From Sedimenticola selenatireducens DSM 17993 (lineage in GTDB: Bacteria > Pseudomonadota > Gammaproteobacteria > Chromatiales > Chromatiaceae), in assembly GCF_000428045.1 (NCBI RefSeq), contig NZ_ATZE01000001.1, positions 248,265 through 312,264 on the forward strand: a stretch of 64,000 nt of DNA, written 5' to 3'. The first letter of the stretch is position 1, and each line of letters begins with the position of its first letter. The notes under the pieces were generated by a model. The model was not told where the DNA came from. It saw only the letters and a program-made list of their open reading frames with translations, and searched no databases. Of the stretch, positions 61,986-64,000 are shown piece by piece. Made by a program: the position numbers and the translations under genes.

Positions 61986-63479
61986 TTATCTGTTACGTGC
62001 TTCTAGATCGCTTTTCTCTGCGCGGATCTCTTTTAGCCGGGCTGCCATTCTGGCGCTTTCGTAATAGCCGAGATCCCGGTCTTTCAGGGCGATTTCCAGT
62101 TGGATCACCGCAGAGTTGAGGGCTCCGGTATGGTAATAATACTCGGCCAGGTACTGGTGCCCCTGGGTTTTGTCACCAGCGTCTCCGGATGCCTGGGCCA
62201 GCAGTTTGTAAAGCAGGGCGTCGTCTGGTCGTCCGGTCAGTTGCTGTTCCAGTATCTGCTTGACCTCTTTCGGACGGCCGATATCCAGTAATGCCTGGGC
62301 ATAGTAAATGGAGAGCGGATAGTTGCCCGGATGTTCGCCAAGCCCCTGCTTGAGTAATCCGACTCCAAGCGTCGGTTGCCCGGAGAGTTTTTCAAGCTCC
62401 GCCTTGGCGACGATATATTCAATCTGGTCCGGCCTGTTACTTAGCAGGCTGTCAATGATCTTCCGCGCCTGCGTATATTTTCTGGCGGCGATCAGTACGA
62501 GGGTATAGCCATAATTGTGCGCTTCCTCATTACGATAGCGACCATCGTCCAGGGCCTTGCTGTAAAACTCAATGCCTTCGCTTGGCTCGTTAAATGCCAT
62601 GACGCGCAGGCGCTCCCTGGCAAGGTGATAGACCAGCGAGTCGCGGCGTTGTTTATAGGGGAAAGCGTCGGCCCGGCCATAGGCATCTGCAATTCGATTG
62701 CTGGTGACCGGATGAGTGCGCAGAAATTCCGGGAGCGTCCCATTGTCGTAGAGTCGTGATGCCTTGCCCATCCGTGAAAAGAACACCGGCATGGCAGTTG
62801 GGTCGAAACCTGCGGCCGCCAGGGTCCTGATGCCGATGCTGTCGGCCTCTTCTTCGTGGGAACGGGTGAAATTGATCTCTCTTTGCATCATGCCCGCCTG
62901 TACCCCGGTCGCCGCCGCAACCCCGATATCAGGATTGTTGGTGGCGGCGCCAATAACTACTGCCGCAATGGCAACGGCGGCTGCAGGTAGCGACATGCTG
63001 CTTACCGCATCGTAGGTTCTCACCAGGTGCTTTTGGCTGACATGGGCTATTTCGTGTGCAATCACCGAGGCCAGTTCACTCTCCGACTCCGTGGTGGTGA
63101 TCAGTCCGCTATAGACACCGATATGTCCTCCGGGACCGGCAAACGCATTGACCTGGGCGCTATTGATCAGAAAGAACTCGAACCTGCCAATGGCATCCTC
63201 ATTGGCACTGGCCAGCTGTTCTCCCAATGACTGGATGTAGGCTGACAGCAGCGGGTCCTGGATCACCGGCATTGTGTTACGGATGCTGCGCATGAAGGCG
63301 CGTCCCAGGCGTTGCTCATCGGCCGGGGTCAGGACATTGCCTGACGGGTTGCCGATATCCGGCAGCGCCAGTTGTTCCCCCGCCTGGACCGCAGGCGGCG
63401 CGGATGCAATCAGCAGCACGCACAGCCAGCTGCTCAAGAGTGATTTTAAAGTTGAGAAATGAAAACGAGTCCGGCGCAT
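61986..63479 (-). CDS. bepA: BepA-type periplasmic M48 metalloprotease with TPRs
   Basis: 497 residues from the ATG at 63479: signal peptide (to VQAGE), zinc site HEIAH with downstream EEEAD, and a C-terminal TPR array (about 300-480). BepA helps assemble or degrade outer membrane proteins such as LptD. Confidence 0.9.
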   Translation of the reverse strand: MRRTRFHFSTLKSLLSSWLCVLLIASAPPAVQAGEQLALPDIGNPSGNVLTPADEQRLGRAFMRSIRNTMPVIQDPLLSAYIQSLGEQLASANEDAIGRFEFFLINSAQVNAFAGPGGHIGVYSGLITTTESESELASVIAHEIAHVSQKHLVRTYDAVSSMSLPAAAVAIAAVVIGAATNNPDIGVAAATGVQAGMMQREINFTRSHEEEADSIGIRTLAAAGFDPTAMPVFFSRMGKASRLYDNGTLPEFLRTHPVTSNRIADAYGRADAFPYKQRRDSLVYHLARERLRVMAFNEPSEGIEFYSKALDDGRYRNEEAHNYGYTLVLIAARKYTQARKIIDSLLSNRPDQIEYIVAKAELEKLSGQPTLGVGLLKQGLGEHPGNYPLSIYYAQALLDIGRPKEVKQILEQQLTGRPDDALLYKLLAQASGDAGDKTQGHQYLAEYYYHTGALNSAVIQLEIALKDRDLGYYESARMAARLKEIRAEKSDLEARNR

Positions 63480-63698
63480 GCCTTGAGAGACAAGGCGTGT
63501 GACGAATAGTTCAGCCAACTGCAAGTTGGGGAGGGCGTTTGAACTCACGATAGTCCCTGTTACCGGTAATATTTGTTTCTTCAGGCGCAGACAATATATC
63601 AGGATTCGACAGCCTGGGCAGGGAACCGGGGCCGGGACCAGACTGGATCGATCACCTGGCCCCGGCGTCAGGGATGGTTTCTGTGAAATTGTTCCCGA

Positions 63699-64000
63699 TT
63701 AATCGAAAAGATTCTTCACCACGCGGGTGAGTTGTTTCAGCAGTTCAGGCGCATCGCTGTCCATCACCTGATCGATCACCCAGCGATTGACCTGGCTTTC
63801 ACCCATTGCCTGCTGTATCTCATAACCGAGGTGGCGCAGGAAGGGGTAGGTGGGACCCTCATCGGTATAACCGAATTCGGCATACTCACTGGCCCGCAGG
63901 TTGAATGTCTCAATGAAGGAGGTGCGGTAGTCGCCTTCCCCCAGCAGGGTGCGGCTGTTCTCTTCATAGTGGTCCGCCAGTTTCAGCACCAGCGCGGTAA
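63699..64000 (-). CDS. Hypothetical protein, 5' end beyond the window
   Basis: The visible C-terminal 100 residues (from TALVLKLADHYEENS to VVKNLFD) are helical and acidic with aromatic residues (FGYTDEGPTYPFLRHLGYE). The frame remains open at the window edge, so the start is not seen. No family recognised. Confidence 0.6.
   Translation of the reverse strand, partial: TALVLKLADHYEENSRTLLGEGDYRTSFIETFNLRASEYAEFGYTDEGPTYPFLRHLGYEIQQAMGESQVNRWVIDQVMDSDAPELLKQLTRVVKNLFD

Overview
The window looks like chromosomal DNA of a sulfur-oxidising gammaproteobacterium (Chromatiales/Sedimenticolaceae-like; genus not identifiable from sequence alone). The right side, from about 45.8 kb, is ordinary chromosomal content: an FNR-type regulator, tatD, xthA, a PAP2 phosphatase, mtaB, rmuC, a CsgG-type lipoprotein assembly factor, an LpxL-type acyltransferase, a VWA protein with a membrane partner, soxY and soxZ, and a BepA-type protease. 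soxYZ is the best clue to lifestyle.

The left 44 kb reads as an accessory metal (mainly copper) and redox island. It ends at a 3' fragment of a tRNA-Lys gene (44010-44055) that has no 5' half, as expected of an integrative-element attachment site. An IS481-family element sits just beyond this fragment. After it come two tandem units built from tRNA-Lys 3'-end sequence and its terminator. Layout: 0-6 kb, DUF411 protein, TlpA-like thioredoxin, cytochrome c, ccmF (broken by an in-frame stop), ccmH, ccmI and a second cytochrome c; 6.4-8.5 kb, a sirohaem sulfite/nitrite reductase; 8.5-12.7 kb, small membrane/periplasmic proteins and a sigma-54 two-component system; 12.9-19.1 kb, a putative sigma-54 operon; 19.4-22.6 kb, an OmpR/EnvZ-type pair next to a Spy-like protein; 23-31.2 kb, copper genes (CopA-type multicopper oxidase, CopB, DUF4399, Met-rich repeat protein, MerR regulator, P1B ATPase with doubled YHS and HMBD domains); 31-34.6 kb, TVP38, cytochrome c, CcdA, cytochrome c, DUF302; 35-43.5 kb, cyclopropane synthase, orphan Rieske protein, lgt, ZIP transporter, CHAD protein, periplasmic rhodanese, DUF4405 and ankyrin proteins.

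The most unusual system is the 12.9-19.1 kb operon. It encodes a tiny membrane protein, a YVTN beta-propeller, a YHS protein, a membrane sensor with a HAMP domain fused to a RelA/SpoT (p)ppGpp synthetase domain, an isoprenylcysteine-methyltransferase-like membrane protein, a second tiny membrane protein, and a PTS Enzyme I homologue fused to a C-terminal YHS domain. A good -24/-12 promoter precedes it, and the only sigma-54 activator in the window lies next door. The arrangement suggests that an envelope (probably metal) signal sets alarmone synthesis and PEP-dependent phosphotransfer. Function is inferred, not shown.

Two regulatory layers can be read directly: three MerR-type promoters with 20-bp spacers (8981-9012 minus, 26756-26787 plus, 34964-34995 plus), and three -24/-12 promoters (9595-9610 minus, 12926-12941 plus, 34102-34117 plus). 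Each set is spread over the island and could tie its blocks into shared regulons.
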